The notes under the pieces are model-generated. The model was given only the letters and a program-made list of their open reading frames with translations, had not been told where the DNA came from and made no database searches. The position numbers and the translations under genes are program-made. Positions 22,965 through 24,765 of a stretch of DNA of 24,765 nt are shown in pieces. The stretch is from Gammaproteobacteria bacterium (GTDB lineage: Bacteria; Pseudomonadota; Gammaproteobacteria; Granulosicoccales; Granulosicoccaceae), in NCBI GenBank assembly GCA_019634245.1, contig JAHQVR010000050.1:1-24765 (forward strand), written 5' to 3'. The first letter of the stretch is position 1, and every line of letters starts with the position of its first letter.

Positions 22965-23740
22965 TGGACCGTTTGGCGCAATTTGGAAAATTTTGGCTCG
23001 GGTTGTTTGAGAGTCTGGGTAGGGCTCATCTCTTTCTGGCTGCCGTACTGTTAGGTGTTCTGAGTTTGCCGGCGCGCTTTTCATTGGTCATCAAACAGTT
23101 GTTTGCCACCGGTGTAATGACTTTGTCGATTATTTTGGTCAGCGGATTGTTTGTGGGCATGGTGCTCGCTTTGCAGGGTTATCACACCTTGGTGGCCTTT
23201 GGCGCCGAAGAATCCCTGGGTATCGTAGTGGCGGCAACCTTAGTCAGAGAATTGGGGCCAGTTGTGACAGGCCTATTGTTTGCCGGTCGAGCAGGATCTG
23301 CGATGACTGCCGAGATCGGGCTAATGAAAGCCACCGAGCAATTGTCGGGCTTGGAAATGATGGCGGTCGATCCCAATAAACGTATATTCGCACCCAGAAT
23401 GCTGGCAGGTTTTTTAGCGCTGCCGATGTTGGCTGCCATGTTCAGTGCGGTGGGCGTTATTGGAGGCCATTTGGTCGGTGTCGAACTCTTAGGGGTAGAT
23501 ACCGGTGCCTTCTGGTCGCAAATGCAGTCATCCATCGCGTTTAAAGAAGATGTATTAAACGGGCTGATAAAGGCCTTGGTGTTTGGTTTTGTGGTGACCT
23601 GGATTGCGATTTTCCAGGGAGCAGATTGCATTCCCACCTCTGAAGGTGTCGCCAGCGCAACCACTCGTACTGTGGTTTTTTCTTCCTTAGCGGTGCTCGG
23701 ATTGGATTTCGTGCTCACCGCCATAATGTTTACTCGGTAG
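22961..23740 (+). CDS. mlaE: MlaE, permease of the Mla phospholipid transporter
   Basis: MlaE is the integral membrane subunit that dimerises and forms the lipid pocket under MlaD. Its 259 residues (E. coli 260) include an N-terminal amphipathic segment, then five or so membrane helices, with the family's conserved cytoplasmic loop ELGPVVTGLLFAGRAGSAMT followed by AEIGLMKATEQLSGLEMM. The start overlaps mlaF by 4 nt, so translation is coupled, and an AGGA at its stop codon serves as the ribosome-binding site of mlaD. Confidence 0.96.
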   Translation: MMDRLAQFGKFWLGLFESLGRAHLFLAAVLLGVLSLPARFSLVIKQLFATGVMTLSIILVSGLFVGMVLALQGYHTLVAFGAEESLGIVVAATLVRELGPVVTGLLFAGRAGSAMTAEIGLMKATEQLSGLEMMAVDPNKRIFAPRMLAGFLALPMLAAMFSAVGVIGGHLVGVELLGVDTGAFWSQMQSSIAFKEDVLNGLIKALVFGFVVTWIAIFQGADCIPTSEGVASATTRTVVFSSLAVLGLDFVLTAIMFTR

Positions 23741-23748
23741 GAATCTAG

Positions 23749-24198
23749 ATGAATTCAAGATCGGTAGAGATATTGGTTGGGTTGTTTATGGCGCTGTTTT
23801 TTGCCGCCCTTTTCATTCTTGCAATGAAAGTCAGCAATCTAGCTAGTTTGACAGGTGGCGGGGGCTATGAAGTCACTGCGAGCTTTGACAATATAGGTGG
23901 TTTAAAGGTGCGAGCACCGGTCTCTGCCAGTGGTGTCAGAGTGGGGCAGGTGTCAAATATTGAATACGACCCGGAAACCTTCGAGGCGAAAGTGACTCTG
24001 ACCATCAATAATAAGTACGACAGCTTTCCCACAGATACCTCAGCGGCTATCTACACGGCAGGGCTACTAGGAGAGCAGTATATTGGGCTAGAGCCGGGCG
24101 CTGAGGAAGATTATTTGGAAGCTGGTACTGATATTGAATTGACTCAATCGGCTTTGGTTCTGGAACGCCTGATTGGTCAAGTCATGATGAATAGGTAG
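23749..24198 (+). CDS. mlaD: MlaD, MCE-domain subunit of the Mla transporter
   Basis: MlaD is anchored in the inner membrane by one N-terminal helix (VGLFMALFFAALFILAMKV) and exposes an MCE domain to the periplasm (YEVTASFDNIGGLKVRAPVS, then SGVRVGQVSNI), which forms a hexameric ring above MlaE. The segment AAIYTAGLLGEQYIGLEPG supplies the central pore loop. At 149 residues it is shorter than E. coli MlaD (183) because the C-terminal tail is brief, within the range seen in other proteobacteria. AGGA 6 nt before the ATG overlaps the mlaE stop. Confidence 0.95.
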   Translation: MNSRSVEILVGLFMALFFAALFILAMKVSNLASLTGGGGYEVTASFDNIGGLKVRAPVSASGVRVGQVSNIEYDPETFEAKVTLTINNKYDSFPTDTSAAIYTAGLLGEQYIGLEPGAEEDYLEAGTDIELTQSALVLERLIGQVMMNR

Positions 24199-24241
24199 GC
24201 AGCGGTGGCTGAATCCTAAGATTTGCAAGAGGACTTAAAAA

Positions 24242-24765
24242 GTGTTGAAACGGATCAAGACAGTTTTATTGGTGATGGCTCTCTGGATGAGCGCATCGGT
24301 GGCCTGGGCCGAGCACCCGGCTCAAGAGCTTGTCGAGCAGGCGATCGGCCAGATGGTAGCGTTTCTCGATGAGAATAAAGACGCAGTTAAGAAAGATCCG
24401 GCCTTGTTGGATGCCAAAGTCAATGAGTTGTTTGTCAAGCACATCGATTTTGACACCATGACGAAGCTAACGGTCGGCAAACATTGGAAGAAAGCAACGG
24501 CTGAACAACGAACAGATTTAGTGGTTGAGTTCCAGAATATGCTGTTGGGTACCTATACCCAGGCCTTGACTGAATATTCCGGTGAGACCATGGATTTCGA
24601 ACCCTTTAGGCCTGAGAATCGTGAGGATCGAGCCGTTGTACGCTCCACCTTCAATCAAGCCAATGGATCCAAAGTGCCCGTTGTCTACAAACTAAGAGAA
24701 AAAAACGGCTGGAAAATATACGACATAGTCGTCGAGAGTCTTAGCCTTGTGACTAGCTACCGGCC
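24242..24765 (+). CDS. mlaC: MlaC, periplasmic phospholipid-binding protein (3' end missing)
   Basis: MlaC ferries single phospholipids between MlaA at the outer membrane and MlaFEDB at the inner membrane. The frame begins with GTG at 24242, with GAGGA 8 nt upstream, and is open to the window edge (174 codons). It has a signal peptide (VLLVMALWMSASVAWA, cleavage after residue 23) and family blocks HIDFDTMTKLTVGKHWKKAT, FQNMLLGTYTQALTEYSGE, VPVVYKLREKNGWKIYDIVV and SLSLVTSYR, so only the last few dozen residues are missing. It follows mlaD by 43 nt. The next gene outside the window is probably mlaB. Confidence 0.93.
   Translation, partial: MLKRIKTVLLVMALWMSASVAWAEHPAQELVEQAIGQMVAFLDENKDAVKKDPALLDAKVNELFVKHIDFDTMTKLTVGKHWKKATAEQRTDLVVEFQNMLLGTYTQALTEYSGETMDFEPFRPENREDRAVVRSTFNQANGSKVPVVYKLREKNGWKIYDIVVESLSLVTSYR

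Noticed and set aside
23182..23724. Long minus-strand frame of 180 codons opposite mlaE
   Set aside because: It lies wholly antisense to a clear mlaE, is low-complexity Ser/Thr/Pro/Ala, and resembles no protein family.

Overview
The window looks like chromosomal DNA of a Gram-negative gammaproteobacterium; I cannot name the genus. The evidence is a continuous lipopolysaccharide export and outer-membrane lipid-asymmetry cluster (kdsD, kdsC, lptC, lptA, lptB, mlaA and mlaFEDC) joined to rpoN, hpf, ptsN, rapZ, npr, ptsP and mgtE in a gammaproteobacterial order. A B12-dependent class II ribonucleotide reductase split into NrdJa and NrdJb also fits. Most genes are ordinary and complete. I see no tRNA, rRNA, insertion sequence, phage gene, CRISPR array or obvious island.

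Region 1 (1-5565) is accessory. It holds a partial unknown gene running off the left edge, a GH42 beta-galactosidase, a divergent EamA-type transporter, and a minus-strand group made of a lipoprotein, a DapF-family protein with altered motifs and a long C-terminal tail, and a VOC protein. Region 2 (5621-9760) is a tight minus-strand operon nrdJa-nrdJb-zinc ribbon-unknown-ppiC. It ends in a hairpin terminator and is preceded by a dense control region: two NrdR-like boxes 32 bp apart, two perfect DnaA boxes 21 bp apart, a sigma-70-like promoter and a Crp/Fnr-type palindrome. Region 3 (9991-10345) is a lone DUF3391 domain with no HD-GYP part, facing mgtE across a shared hairpin.

Region 4 (10343-21927) is thirteen minus-strand genes transcribed mlaA-kdsD-kdsC-lptC-lptA-lptB-rpoN-hpf-ptsN-rapZ-npr-ptsP-mgtE. 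The first part makes the Kdo precursor, exports LPS and maintains outer-membrane lipids. The second encodes sigma-54, ribosome hibernation factor, the complete nitrogen-type phosphotransferase chain (EI, NPr, EIIA-Ntr), the RapZ adapter and a magnesium channel. Region 5 (22128-24765) is the divergent mlaF-mlaE-mlaD-mlaC operon, cut by the right edge inside mlaC. MlaA lies next to its partner Mla transporter genes, so the whole lipid-transport route is in one place.

I did not find a clearly new multi-gene system. The points most worth a second look are the nrdJ control region, the small genes fused into the nrdJ operon, the divergent DapF-like protein, the stand-alone DUF3391 protein, the mgtE reading frame that apparently lacks a normal start codon, and a 13-copy 9-bp repeat giving MlaA an Asp-Glu-Leu tail.
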